Position numbers and translations under genes: made by a program. Positions 11,664 to 22,944 of a stretch of DNA of 64,000 bases are shown one piece after another. Under the pieces are notes generated by a model. The model saw nothing but the letters and a program-made list of their open reading frames with translations. It did no database searches and was not told where the DNA came from. This DNA is from Sabethes cyaneus (Eukaryota > Arthropoda > Insecta > Diptera > Culicidae), in contig NC_071353.1 of NCBI RefSeq assembly GCF_943734655.1, forward strand, positions 138,359,907 to 138,423,906. The letters are read 5' to 3'. Numbering within the stretch: position 1 is the stretch's first letter; every line of letters starts with the position of its first letter.

Positions 11664-13005
11664 AAAACTACAAGGTATACAGCCCTAAGGGTTGTACGAA
11701 AGGGTGACGTAGGACTGTGTCATATAATACTCATTATATTGATAACATGTTTTAATCGATGAAGTATAACTTTATGTCTGATCATTAAATCAAAGACTAA
11801 TGTAAACTGCATTTCTGGCATATGCATATTTGAGTATTTGTGAGTATCATTGTTTGAGTGTTTATTTGTAAAAGAAGAGCGAAATATTCTGATTTAATTT
11901 TTCATTGAATCAATGGTGGTTTTGAAAAAAACCGTTTGAAATTGTTTGGTGGCCCTGAAAAGAACTAAAAAAAGAGCTGATAGCACTTCTTAGAAATCAG
12001 TACTATAATTACTGTTGCCAATATATAGATGGATGTCGCTATTCGGTCCTTTAGACTCTAGGATGATGGTTGCCCGCTAATACAGGAGTGATAGGAAATA
12101 CCAAATCACTGTAAAGTAGAAATGGATTAGTTTTATCAAAATACTGACCGTCCGTCAGTGCGATCGTGCGGTAAATGAGCAGACGGCGAACCTAGTGTGC
12201 GATTTTATAGTCACTGGCACTGCCGTTGCTACTTGTAAGCTAGTGTAGGTATGGGAGAAACCAGATCGGCTGCTGCTGCTGCTCAAATAATTATCCGAAT
12301 GAAACGTTAATCATTTAGAAAGTGTAGAAAAATCTTTCCATTCTTCAATTACTATAGTTCTTATAAGAACTGTTTAAGACCACAACGGCCTGCTGCTGAA
12401 TTTGCTGCCCGTCAGTCGATCCGTTTCCATTTGCCTTCAGTGTCCGATAGCCGTCGATGATAGATAAAATACTGACCGTCCGTCAGTGCGATACTGCGAT
12501 AAATGAGCAGACGGCGAACCAAGTGTACCATTTTATAGTCACTGGCACTGCCGCTGCGTGTGGGATTCACGTTGGCCATTTCCCGCAGATTCCGCTTGTC
12601 TTCGGGGTCGGTGTTGCCGTCAATAGCCATCGATGTTGCCAATTGGATCGGAAAAGGGGTGTGGCTTACAAAGTGGTCTCAAAGGTTATCATTTGGATCC
12701 AAATCCTTTGGTGAATCTAATTGTCGTCCGTGCCTGTGAAGCTAGGCGATCACAAGGGAAATGTATGGAAAATTCACACACATTTTCACTATTTAGCGTA
12801 TAAAAAATTATTATTAATATGTTACTATAAAATTGCTGGACATTTTATCTATCCAACGACATATTAACTGTTATGTTTCGTTCAGTAGTATAGTAGCTAT
12901 TAGCGTTTGAAATATTTCATTCAAACGTTACACTTCTATTTTTCGTTTTTACAAAGTGCTACCCAGTCCCAGTATAGTAAACAAAGACGTAGTCCTACGT
13001 CAAAA
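11664..13005 (+). repeat. Dispersed repeat family, copy A (1.34 kb)
   Basis: Starts with CTACAAGGTATACAGCCC and ends with AAAGACGTAGTCCTACGTC plus an A run. The same left and right ends bound copy B (24846-26516) and the short copy C (23298-23567), defining a family. The word GACGTAGGAC occurs near the left end and inverted at the right end, so the ends are partly inverted repeats. Internally a CTGACCGTCCGTCAGTGCGAT segment occurs twice (about 12144 and 12471). No coding capacity is apparent. Superfamily unknown; probably a non-autonomous transposon. Confidence 0.8.
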
Positions 13006-13099
13006 AACATTCTGAGAAGAGAAATCTGAGGTGTATGAAAATAAAAAAGTTAGTGGCTTCAAACATAGCGTGTGGCGGTGTTCAACAATTCCCAAGTTC

Positions 13100-13340
13100 G
13101 CTGGTTTACTTAAGACACGGAAATTGTCCCGAATAATTATGTGTTGCTGCTATCATCAAAGGAATTAAGTTTTTACCTGTTGCAGTTTACTGCCCGCCTG
13201 ACAGAAGTAAGGTTGTCAAGTTTATCGACGAGCATCTCTTCTCAAGCCGTGAATTACGTATCAAAGGGTCTCCAGACGACGGAATTATCATTTGTGGTAT
13301 TCATTGGTTCAATGGAGAGGATGGACGATAATTCTCTCCC
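13100..13340 (+). pseudogene. LINE endonuclease fragment (Jockey-like)
   Basis: One plus-strand frame reads a VAVYCPPDRSK motif, then a KFIDEHL motif and a PDDGIIICG motif. This is the order seen in the apurinic-type endonuclease of Jockey-clade LINEs, where IIICG normally continues into the catalytic GDFNW; here that position reads GIHWFN. An upstream stop and the lost catalytic Asp show it is dead. Neither the 5' nor the 3' extension is recognisable. Confidence 0.6.
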
Positions 13341-13849
13341 GCTTGAACTAAACTTGAATTAAGTTAATCCACTGCGTAATAACCTCGAATGAATAATGGA
13401 TCTCTTTTACTGCCTTTCTGAATAAGATATCTCTGTGATCGGGCCATTTTTTCGTTACTTTCTGTTGATGTTGCCCATTCTCCACTGGATTAATTCTTGC
13501 CTACACTGGCGCGCCCCGGGTGTTATCCTTGACGATCACCGACTATGTTAGCAAATAAAGTATAGGAAGATATTCCGTTTTTTCACTATTCTCTCTCATA
13601 TTCACTTGAAATAGCAAGATCACGATTTTCTTCACATTCTTCTGTGCAGAGTATCCATTTTACTGCCCTTTTTGCCACACAAAGCTTTGTAATCTTAACG
13701 TTCACGAATGAAATTTTTTCGGACCGAAAAATTTTGGAAGGGAAACTGTTGAATGTGTATAAACAAATTCGATGGTTATTAACCATTCACTCCGCGCACT
13801 GCTGTTCTACAAATTATGAAAACTAGATCACCTATTTTAACTTCCCTTG
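13341..13849. other. Non-coding DNA
   Basis: AT-rich sequence between two LINE fragments. No gene, repeat or RNA is recognised. Confidence 0.5.
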
Positions 13850-14112
13850 GTAAGGAGTTCCAGTGGTACATTTCAAGCGGGAAATCGGCCCTACTTTGGA
13901 GGGCTGCGGTGGGCCGGACATGTCGTAAGAATGCCGGGCGACAGTGAGACGAAAGTAGTTCTCGTCAACAACACCACCTTCACCAGGAGCAGGGAGCTCA
14001 GCGTGCAAGTTGGTTTGAACAGGTTTGAACAGCGACTTCTTGGACGCCTGGGAAATTGGCGACGAGTGGCCCAAGATCGAGATGAAACGAGCTCACTCGT
14101 CATTTGCTGATG
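13850..14112 (+). pseudogene. LINE ORF2 C-terminal fragment
   Basis: The plus-strand frame contains RWAGHVVRMPGD and, after a disrupted stretch, NWRRVAQDRDE. This is the conserved C-terminal end of many insect LINE ORF2 proteins. A short direct duplication (GTTTGAACAG twice near 14013-14032) lies in between. It is a severely 5'-truncated, decayed copy ending around 14112. The clade cannot be set from so little sequence. Confidence 0.7.
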
Positions 14113-16379
14113 GTTGAGTCACTAAGTTTTAGGACTTACAGAATAGTAATTCTTCTATGGTATCACAATGACAACCTTATACAAAAACTTTGTTATAAGA
14201 TTAGTGAATTCTAATTAATGAATGAGATCAAATTTTAATGCGAGAGTATGATTTCCACAACGCAGTTTGACATTATTTTGCCTTTTGCTGCCGCTCGGGC
14301 ATAGCGCACCTTTTTTGGCCGTCATCCACTAAACAGCATTTTTCACACCCAAGCAGTGCCTAGGTCAGCCGAGGTTAATCTAACCCTATTCGTCCGACCG
14401 ACTGTCCACTTTTCAACTTTAATTAGCCCGCTCAACCTGATGGTACCCGAAAATAATCTATTGTGCGGTTTCGACTGTTCTGCTTAACTAAGCTCTGCGT
14501 CCACTCTGCGTCCGTTCCGATGAATGAATGGAGACTTGCGAAACCCTTGAATTTAATCTTTACCTCCGTCCACCGCCGCGCCGGTACGGTGCGCTGGTAC
14601 CGTACCGGAGCTTGGCCAGACTTAATTTCCCAGTGGCTTTGCCAAAATGGATGGTGGTAGGAGAAGTGTCGTAAAACTATAAACACTTTCACCTTTCACT
14701 ATTTGCCACACTTACGAGTGTTTTCCCTTCCCAAACCGTTACGTTGTTGTCGGTAAGGATCCGAACAGAGACGGGGTTAGTTTGTTCTTTCGTGCGGTCT
14801 TCTCGTTGTCATCCGCAGCAGCAGGCAGGGCAAGAGCGTCAATAGGTGTTGCTTGATGCTAATGAAATCCAGCCCAGTTTGGCTGTGTTTGGCAGAAAAA
14901 GGTGACCATTAACGAAATTCGTTTCGATGGGCAAAATGATGGGGGATGGTGAATTATTTATTTAATTAAGAGAAAAGATACCTTTTGCTTGCCTGCAAAT
15001 GGTCCGCCTGCATCAGGCGAAAGCTAGAAGAGAGAAAGTTGCCTAATGCTGAACGTTGTTCAGCAATTGGCATAAAAAGTGGAATCTTCATGTAATTATA
15101 ATGTGTGAAAATCACCGTACCGTAGTGAAAGATAAACAATCCACACACGTTCAATGTTGATTGTGCTGTAGAATTCTTAAACTATAAGAACGCTTTTTTT
15201 TTGCTCTTCCAACATTGGGGATCCAGCATTTTATGAATGCCATAACTAGTGTTTACTCGCCCGTTTACCTCAAAAATGAAAATTTTGCAGGAAAAATACC
15301 ACCACCCCTGAATGGGAGGGACGCCCAGCGTTTCCTTTGGGGGGTGTCTACTACTGTCGGACTAAATATCTGCCGGCATTACTTGCCTGCGGTCTAACCC
15401 ACCTTCCTGTGTCCAGTTCCGGTGCTATCTCGCTCGGAGGTAAGAAAACGGAGATGGTGTAAAAGCTTTTAGTCATAAAATACAAGATAATGCAATAAAC
15501 ATTAAGGGCAGCGAGTGGAACCTACGGATAAGTTGTCCGAAGGCGAGGAATCGTTTGTTTGTTTTTACCTTGTTCGTCGTTTCGTGTGTTACTTATCCGG
15601 TTCGTTGTGTGATACGTAGCCCACATAGGTATATATCCTACCGGTCACGGTAGGAGGAACGCTACGTGAAAGGTGGCCCACTTTTACCTCCGGTAAGTAT
15701 CACTCGAGTCAGGACGACGTACGTCTGGGAAATTGTCTTGACCTCCTGCTAAAAGGGCACTGATGCTGCTTCCGAAGGAAGGTGGGTTGAGTAAATTGAG
15801 TGAAGCACATCCTCAGGTTAAAAGGTTTCGCAGCGATGAGAGATTAGCTGGGGGGAGATAATCTTATGATATTAATTGGCTTGACCTAAAGAATACGTGA
15901 GAAATGTGCTATCACGGCTTTGGAAGCATTTTGTATTTTCTTGTTGTTGATTTATAGTTTGTTTACATTATTCGAGCAGTGGAATGGTTGAAATTTGATT
16001 TTAACCACAGTTAACATTAATTGCAGTAATTGCTTTTTTTTCAAGAAAATTCCAAGCGAAATTTAACTCTTTTTTCGGACATCGCGTTCAAAAATTCGTA
16101 ATACCGTGAACCAAGTATGGAACAAAGTTATTTAATAAAAATACAAGCATATTTATTCGAGAACCCAAGAAAAGTTTTATGTGGAATGAGTTTTTCATAA
16201 AGCTTTCTACGGTGTCCGTAAACTTCCAAGAGCAATCAAAAATATTGTTCAACTTCATGAAAATTTTTCAGAATACGTTTTCTTGCTCACCGATTTTCAA
16301 TCTTTTAATGGTGAAACTTTAACTTTAGCATTATGTGTCGTTCTTGAGATACGGTTAAAACCTAACGACCAGTCGTGTT
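14113..16379. other. Apparently unique non-coding DNA
   Basis: About 2.3 kb without a recognisable gene. Short hairpins are visible: GGTACGGT/ACCGTACC near 14583-14606 and CCTACCG/CGGTAGG near 15639-15656. Open frames (14432-14692 minus, 14463-14660 plus, 15215-15397 plus) are short, overlapping and unsupported. Nothing is called. Confidence 0.55.
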
Positions 16380-16611
16380 TTCTGGTTGATAACCTTTTGC
16401 TTTTTGCTTTTTAGCTTTTGCGTTTTTATTTTTTGCCTTTAGCCTATTGATATTAGTTTTCGCCTTTTGTACTTTTTGGCTTTATGCCTTTTTCGCTTTT
16501 TGCCGTTTTTGCTTTTGGCCTTTTTTGCCTTTTTTGTCTTGTGCCTTTTTTGTCTTTTGCCTTTTCGTCTTCTGCCTATTTTGCTTTTTCTCTTTTTTGC
16601 CTTTTTCGTCT

Positions 16612-17209
16612 TTTTCCTTTTGCCTTTTGGCTTTTGCCTTTTGCCTTTTGCTTTTTGCCTTTTGCCTTTTGCCTTTTGCTTTTTGCCTTTTGCCTTTTGC
16701 CTTTTGCCTTTTGCCTTTTGCCTTTTGCCTTTTGCCTTTTGCCTTTTGCCTTTTGCCTTTTGCCTTTTGCCTTTTGCCTTTTGCCTTTTGCCTTTTGCCT
16801 TTTGCCTTTTGCCTTTTGCCTTTTGCCTTTTGCCTTTTGCCTTTTGCCTTTTGCCTTTTGCCTTTTGCCTTTTGCCTTTTGCCTTTTGCCTTTTTCCTTT
16901 TGCCTCTTGCCTCTTGGCTTTTACCTTTTTCCTTTTGCCTCTTGCCTTTTGCCTTTTGCCTTTTGCCTTTTGCCTTTTGCCTTTTGCCTTTTGCCTTTTG
17001 CCTTTTGCCTTTTGCCTTTTGCCTTTTGCCTTTTGCCTTTTGCCTTTTGCCTTTTGCCTTTTGCCTTTTGCCTTTTGCCTTTTGCCTTTTGCCTTTTGCC
17101 TTTTGCCTTTTGCCTTTTGCCTTTTGCCTTTTGCCTTTTGCCTTTTGCCTTTTGGCCTTTGCCTCTTGGCTTTTACCTTTTTCCTTTTGCCTCTTGCCTT
17201 TTGCCTTTT
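16612..17209 (+). repeat. GCCTTTT heptamer satellite, about 85 copies
   Basis: A tandem array of GCCTTTT, the reverse complement of the 4168-5160 unit. Two identical variant blocks (beginning GCCTCTTGGCTTTTACC) start at 16909 and 17161. Their 252-bp spacing equals exactly 36 units, so one segment of the array was duplicated as a block. The three overlapping plus-strand open frames of over 250 codons encode only a repeated hydrophobic heptapeptide and are not genes. Confidence 0.98.
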
Positions 17210-18992
17210 AAATTTTATCGACTTATGGTTTTGGAATTTTCGATATTTGAGTTTTTGTTTTCGCTTTTTTGAATAATGCCTTTTTTCGTGAATTGCTTGA
17301 AATGCTTCTTAGTTTTTGTATTTTTACCTTTTGCCTTACCTTCTGTAAATTTTGCCTTTTGCCTTTTGCTTTTTGCCTTTTGCCTTTTTCCTTTTGTCCT
17401 TTGCTTTTCCCTTTGCCTTTCCCCTTTTGCCTGTGGCTGTCGCTTTTTCCAGTTTGCCTTTTGCTTTTCATCTTTTATTTTTGGCCTTTTGATTTGAATC
17501 GACTTATGGTTTTTGAATTTTCGACACTTAATTTTTTATTTTCGCTTTTCAATGATTATTTTCGAATAATACTTTTTATTTCTTGAATTTCGAATTTCGA
17601 TTTTCAACTTTGTATTTTGAATTTGATTTTTTACTTTAGACTCTTGATTAAATTCCTGATATTTGATTTGTTTTCTGCCTTTTGAGTTTCGCTACTTGTT
17701 TTTTGCTTTTAATTTATCGCTCTTTGAATATTTGCCTCTTTTTACTGTCTTTTAACTGTCATTTGTGGATTTCAAGGTGACTTTTTCCAGCCATACTTGA
17801 ATATTCACCAAGATAACCTATGTCGAATGAAATTGATTAATAAATAAGAAATAATAACAAATATTTCAACCCCATATTCAAAACCAATTTCCAGTTTAAT
17901 TTTAAGTCAATTTTATGTCTAATTCTAAATGTAATGTCTAAACATGTACCAACTCAAATCTCCTTTCATATTCAATTTGACGTGAAACGGCAATCTCAGA
18001 TAATCTAATTTTAAGTCCAATATCAAATCCAACATCACTCCAAATTCAATAACAATTTAATTCTGGATTTTGAATCCACTTCCATGACGAGCTGCTTGCA
18101 CTAGTTTAATTTAGATTTCTAGTAAAATTTTAAGTCCAATTTCAACTCTGCTTCCAAGTCCAATTTCAGCTCAATTCAAGTCCAATTACGAACCAATTTT
18201 GGGCCAATTTCACGCCCATTTTAATGTCAAATTTCAAGTTCAATTTCAGTTCCACTTTCATTTTGAATTTCAAGCACAATTTCTAGTCTAATTTTAAGTC
18301 CAATTCAAAGTTCAAGTTTTAAGTCAAATTTACGCTTGTTTTAGATCAGATTTGATGTCTACTTTCATGTCCAATTCCAAGTTCAGTGCAATTCAAATTT
18401 TCAATTGACTTTTGACCTGCAAATTTTGGCAATTAATTACTAAATCTGATTTTCAATTTAGGATTTCCGATTTTGGCTATTACCTTTTAAATTTTTAATT
18501 TTTGACTTTTGATTTGTGAAGTTTTACTTTTGATTTTCGAATTTTATTCTTAATTTTTGACTTAAGACTCTCACTTTTCGACTCTTTGTTTTATTCTTTT
18601 GAATAAAATTTGGACTTGGCTTTTGGTTTTTGACGTTTGACTTTTAACCTTTGCCTTCCAACTTTAGAATCGTAAATTTTGATTTGAACTTTGATGTTTG
18701 TCTTTTAACTTTTGATTTTTAGTTTTTAGTTTTCAATTTTTCCTCTTCGACTTTTGACATTCACTTTTTGATTTTGACTTATGACTTTTGTTTTGTGTTT
18801 AACTTTTGAGTGAAATTTCAACTTTTACTTTTAGTCCTTTGGCTTTTGACTTTTTCTGTTTACGCTTAACCTTGAACTTCCGACTTTTAGGATTCAACTT
18901 TTGACTTTAGATCTCAACGTTTGATTTGACTTTTGACATTTTATTTTCAACTTTTTACTGTGGGTCAACTATAGATTTTTATCTTTTGGCTA
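17210..18992 (+). repeat. Degenerate T-rich satellite
   Basis: Begins with two copies of the block shared with 4050-4135 (about 17216-17285 and 17494-17575), then grades into sequence built from words such as TTTTGACTTTTGA, AATTTCAAGTCCAATTTC and GACTTTTGATTTTTG. The last portion resumes after each of two insertions, at 19796-19842 and 24347-24480, showing that these pieces were once contiguous. The segment immediately before the heptamer array (16380-16611) is of the same kind. Confidence 0.8.
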
Positions 18993-19014
18993 ATCTCTTG
19001 ACTTTTTGTGTTGA

Positions 19015-19795
19015 AGGGTATGAAATGGGGAAGGCAAATTAGGAGCGTCCAATATAGCTCTAGCTATCCGAAGCCCCTACCTAGCGCCTCCACGTGGCCA
19101 TACCCGGTAATGCTCTATTGAGTAGCCAAGCTAGGAGGTGCGATACTGTGTGGTTCCCGGCTGCCTGATCTCATAATCGAGGTTTTGGGCAGACGGTGGA
19201 GCCACACGATCTGTGAAAACTTTGGCCAATACGAGTGTTAATACTGCACATGGATATTGGATACCAGAAGAAAAATTAAATTAATTATTAGAGGCATTTA
19301 TGGAAACTAAAAGGACGCAACTCTATTCCATTCGAAGGACTGCTGGTGAGGTTGTTCTATTTTTACCCATATATACCACATTTCATGAATAAACTAGAGT
19401 CGGGAAGAGGGAGGGACCATCAGCGCGCTTGTTTGAAGCGGTGGGCCTGGGGAGAGTGAAACAGTCAGCTTTCTAGGGTTAATCTTGGCCCGATTAACAA
19501 CACATCGTGGATAATGAGCGGGCTCTTCTCCCCACCTGCTGGAGCCATTCTGCATTAAGACGGTTTATTCAACGATTGACTCAGGTGACTTAGCCCTTGG
19601 AAGGAGATTCTCTAAATCCCTGGTACGTGTAAGTGATGTTGCTTATCGACCAATTCCCTTTTGGCCCTTCATACAAGAGTTGGGAAGCATGACCAATCGT
19701 TGAATATGTTCAACTCTTTTTGACATGATAGGCTCATTGCTATGAACGGATGTTCTGCTAAGGCAGGTGGTAGTACCATATATTCATATATTCAC
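19015..19795 (+). mobile_element. Retroposon-like insertion with 22-bp target duplication
   Basis: A 781-bp segment of ordinary composition interrupts T-rich satellite. It is flanked by a perfect 22-bp direct repeat (18993-19014 and 19796-19817, ATCTCTTG...GTTGA), the kind of long variable duplication left by target-primed reverse transcription. The 3' end is a short ATATTC-type tandem rather than poly-A, as in several LINE clades and their non-autonomous derivatives. There are no terminal inverted repeats and no coding frame. The family is not identified. Confidence 0.75.
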
Positions 19796-20541
19796 ATCTC
19801 TTGACTTTTTGTGTTGATTTTTGAATATCTATTTTCTATTTTGACGTAGAACTACGTCTTACCGCAGAGTGTCAATCCAAAATTTGGATTCAAGCCAGTG
19901 TTACGAAAGCATGAAAGAGTTTGAACGGAGGAGCTATCTCCAAATTAGATCGGGTTTTAATGGTCCACATATCATTTGGTTCATAAAACATGCAGCAATT
20001 GTATAGCTTTCTTAAAAAGATTGTTTTCTAATCGCTAGTTAGTGAAACTCAATGGAAACTTTCAAGTAAAAATACATTTTCTGCTGCTGCTTCAAGAGAC
20101 AGAAGCAGAGTAAACTAACGGCGGTTGCATAGTCCTGTTTTCATGATATGCAAAGACTATTGAAATGACATTAAAAGAAAAGAAAAGCAAAGCCATTGAC
20201 GTCATTCATTCACCGCTCGACTTCCGATCTGATCACTGCTATTGTTTACTTCGACTTAAGCTTGGACCCCACCAGTGGTAATCCGACTTAGATATCGTCA
20301 TTTGGACATTTATCGTAGAAGTTTCAAGCTAGTGTGGAAAAACGTACGCCAAATATAGTATTATTAGCATTTTAATGAAGCCAAAAGCTATTGCTCTTAG
20401 TAATGCCAATCACATATTATTTTAAAGATTCAATTTTTCTCTAGCTGGGCGCGTGAGGTAGAAATTATAAAATACTACAATTTCGACACTGTTAAAAATC
20501 TTTGTTATTGGCATCGCAAAATACACAAAATACATACCAAC

Positions 20542-20581
20542 AATTGAGCCGCTCCGAATTATAGTGGTCTATTGACCATTT
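20542..20581 (+). repeat. 40-bp inverted repeat, left arm (right arm 24242-24281)
   Basis: This 40-bp segment matches the reverse complement of 24242-24281 at 38 of 40 positions; it begins AATTGAGCC and contains ATAGTGGTCTATTGACC. The similarity stops sharply on both sides. The inner palindrome-like word ATAGACCACTAT or its complement also occurs near 20750, 20811 and 24080, inside the same interval. It may be a terminal or subterminal repeat of a transposon about 3.7 kb long. Confidence 0.7.
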
Positions 20582-20837
20582 AGTTAACTTTACAGGAGAC
20601 GCAATTGTCTAAAAAACTCTGTAATAAATTCTATACAATTATTTTCTCCAAACCAAGTGTTCTAATGTGTAGTGTATAAAGTGATTCAACATGAGAATAC
20701 ATAAAAATCCCAACTTTTGTCAAAATATACGATTTATTCACACCAATGTACATAGACCACTATGATTTCATATATATTTTCACCGTAATCCCCAAAACGT
20801 TCCGCACCATAGTGGTCTATCTCCATGAGATTTGTAA

Positions 20838-21065
20838 ATGGCTGTATCTTGCGCTGCTGACCGTCTAGCAAGTTGCGGTCTTCGGGAAGATTTTTCAAAT
20901 GACTACCAGCTTTAGGGTGGTATGGAAAATAGCGCAGAATTGTCTCACTACGTGGCGCTAGTGTATATGCAATATTCATATACAGGCTGTATCTTGCGCT
21001 ACTGACTATCTAGAAAGTTGCAGTCTTCGGGAATGTTATTCAAATGACTGCCAGCTTCCAGTCTA
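20838..21065 (+). repeat. Tandemly duplicated dispersed repeat, 2 copies
   Basis: Two diverged copies of a roughly 75-bp segment, CTGTATCTTGCGCT...CTTCGGGAA...TTCAAATGACT, lie at about 20838-20913 and 20987-21058. A third copy occurs at about 63272-63330. The word GGCGCTAGTGTATATG at 20955-20970, between the copies, also occurs near 33343 and (as CGCTAGCGTATATG) near 63243. A non-coding dispersed repeat of unknown family. Confidence 0.7.
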
Positions 21066-21487
21066 TGGTAGTGAACACTGACAATTCCACCAACTTTACA
21101 GTAGCGGGACAACAAGTTGAGCAGGTAGCCGTCTTTCAATATCTTGGTAGCCAAACAACGCCCGATGGTGGTACCAAGACTGATATAGCCACACGGATCA
21201 GGAAGGCCAGGGGTGCCTTTGCAGGTCTGCGAAACATTTGGCGCTCAAACCAGATCACTCTACGTACGAAAACCCGAATCTTTAATTCAAACGTTAAATC
21301 CGTACTGCTGTATGCCTGCGAAACGTGGTGCGTCTCAGCGGAGACAACGCAAAAACTGCAGGTATTCATTAACCGGTGCCTGCGATATATTATTCGTGCC
21401 TGGTGGCCTGATAATTGGATATCCAATGAGGAACTCCATCGTCGGTGTCATCAACGGCCGATAGCCACAGAAATTCGTGAGTCATAA
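21044..21487 (+). pseudogene. RTE-type LINE ORF2 C-terminal fragment
   Basis: One 147-codon frame retains the conserved post-catalytic part of an RTE-clade reverse transcriptase: an FQYLGSQTTPDGG motif, IRKARGAFAGLRNIWRS, KSVLLYACETW, and RYIIRAWWPDNWISNEELHR near the end. It lacks the endonuclease and the catalytic YADD region upstream, and stops just after the IATEIRE motif, where related copies continue. A related but internally deleted copy lies at 61140-61975, so the two complement each other in extent. This is a 5'- and 3'-truncated dead copy. Confidence 0.85.
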
Positions 21488-21604
21488 CAAACCTTTTGTT
21501 ATAATTTTTTCACTGATGATAATGATGATCATTTAAAAAAATTCTTCACCCGGTTAATCGAGTCTGAAATGCGGATAATCTTGTACGACAAGGTAGGTGA
21601 GGTA

Positions 21605-22375
21605 GCGTCTCAGTTGGCCTCGAGGTACGATGCTAATCTAATAAGCTAGTCGTCGTATATTCGAATCTCGGTTGGGAGGCGCTGTTAGAGTCAATAATCA
21701 ATAGTCGCAGCAACTTGCCCTGCAATAGAGGTTTTCCGTCAAAAATTTTTTTTTCACTAAATGTTCGGTTTTGACTCTTAGAAATGATACCCATATAAAA
21801 CTTTCTTTATTAAAGCCTCTAACTACTGTAAAAATGAAAAACTAAAATACGTATATTTCAACCGGTCACTTCTCGGATGTCTTACATGCCTTTTTGTACC
21901 AGTGTCCTCTATTTTCACCACTTCGAAACCATTTGTGCCACTCTTTACTTTTGTGGCAAGCAACAAACGAAATGAAAAAGAAGGTAATCATTAGCTTTTC
22001 ATTCGTTTTATCCTTTTCACTCTACCGCTGATACACATATGTCAAAAACTGTTATGCAATGCTGCCAGAAAATCTGAAAATTTTGATAAACAGTGCAGCC
22101 GAAACGAATTTTTTAAAACTCAACATTCGTGATTTGGTGAAAAGAAACTCAACATTCTTGCAATTTGCATTGTTTAAAAAATCGTAGTAAATTCTAGAGT
22201 CAACGAAAAAAATATATTTTTGCACCATTGTCACTCGTATTGGGAGTACTTTTGAGAAAAAATAAGAAAAGGAGGGGTATGATCTGACGGAAAACCTCTA
22301 TTGTCCTGTACTCTAACAGCTGGCTGCGAAGTTTGTCGTGTAAAAACTGAAGGTCAAGTTTCGATAACGGAATGA
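21605..22375 (+). mobile_element. tRNA-derived SINE split by a MITE
   Basis: The head (21605-21680) has an A-box-like AGTTGGCCTCGAGG and a B-box-like ATTCGAATCTC. A body follows, GGCGCTGTTAGAGTCAATA and GCAACTTGCCCTGCAAT. After a 571-bp insertion the SINE resumes at 22301 with TGTCCTGTACTCTAACAGC. The uninterrupted body is seen at 58435-58583, which confirms that the two halves belong together. The 3' tail is lost or decayed here. Confidence 0.8.
21728..22298. mobile_element. 571-bp MITE, TA-type target
   Basis: The terminal inverted repeat GAGGTTTTCCGTCA (14 bp) is matched perfectly at the other end. It is flanked by TA on both sides (21726-21727 and 22299-22300) and inserted in the SINE body. 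An AT duplication shifted by one base is equally possible from the related uninterrupted SINE. The interior is AT-rich and non-coding. It fits a non-autonomous IS630-Tc1-mariner-type element, by target and TIR style only. Confidence 0.8.
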
Positions 22376-22944
22376 AAATCAGGAAAATATTGAGATAGAG
22401 ATGAAACAGACGATAAAGTGAAGAAGAAAGATAACTACACTGTTACACTTAGATTTGTGTAAGAATACATCTTATTAAAGTTTCCAAACGATTTTATATC
22501 TAAATACTTTAACTAGACTATTTTCATAGACTATAGAGGGTAAACTTGAAGCGGAACAGTACATTTCATTACTCTGAGTAATTTCATATTCGTTCGAACG
22601 AAAAATTATCTCATACACTTTTGTTTGCATTGCAATTCAAATTTTCCTTGTACTATATTGAAAATAATGTTAAAATATAAAATAATATTGAATAAATTGA
22701 AAATGGGTCATTCCACGTCAAGTGACCAAGAAAAAGTAAAACTTGTAATGGACCTTCTTGGATTTTTACCAAATTCAGTCAGAATTCCAAGTTTGATGCC
22801 CGTTTTTATAAGCAAAAGCCGTCCCAAGTATGTTAGTTTTACTGCACTCTTATTGCGGTTTTTAAGACCAAAATTGGTCATATAAACCATCATAAGAGTG
22901 TTATAAAACCCAAATTGTTACTTGGGCTGTTTACGTCAATTCCA

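Noticed and set aside
16447..17276. Three overlapping hydrophobic frames of about 260 codons
   Set aside because: Composition artefact of the GCCTTTT satellite and its T-rich flanks.
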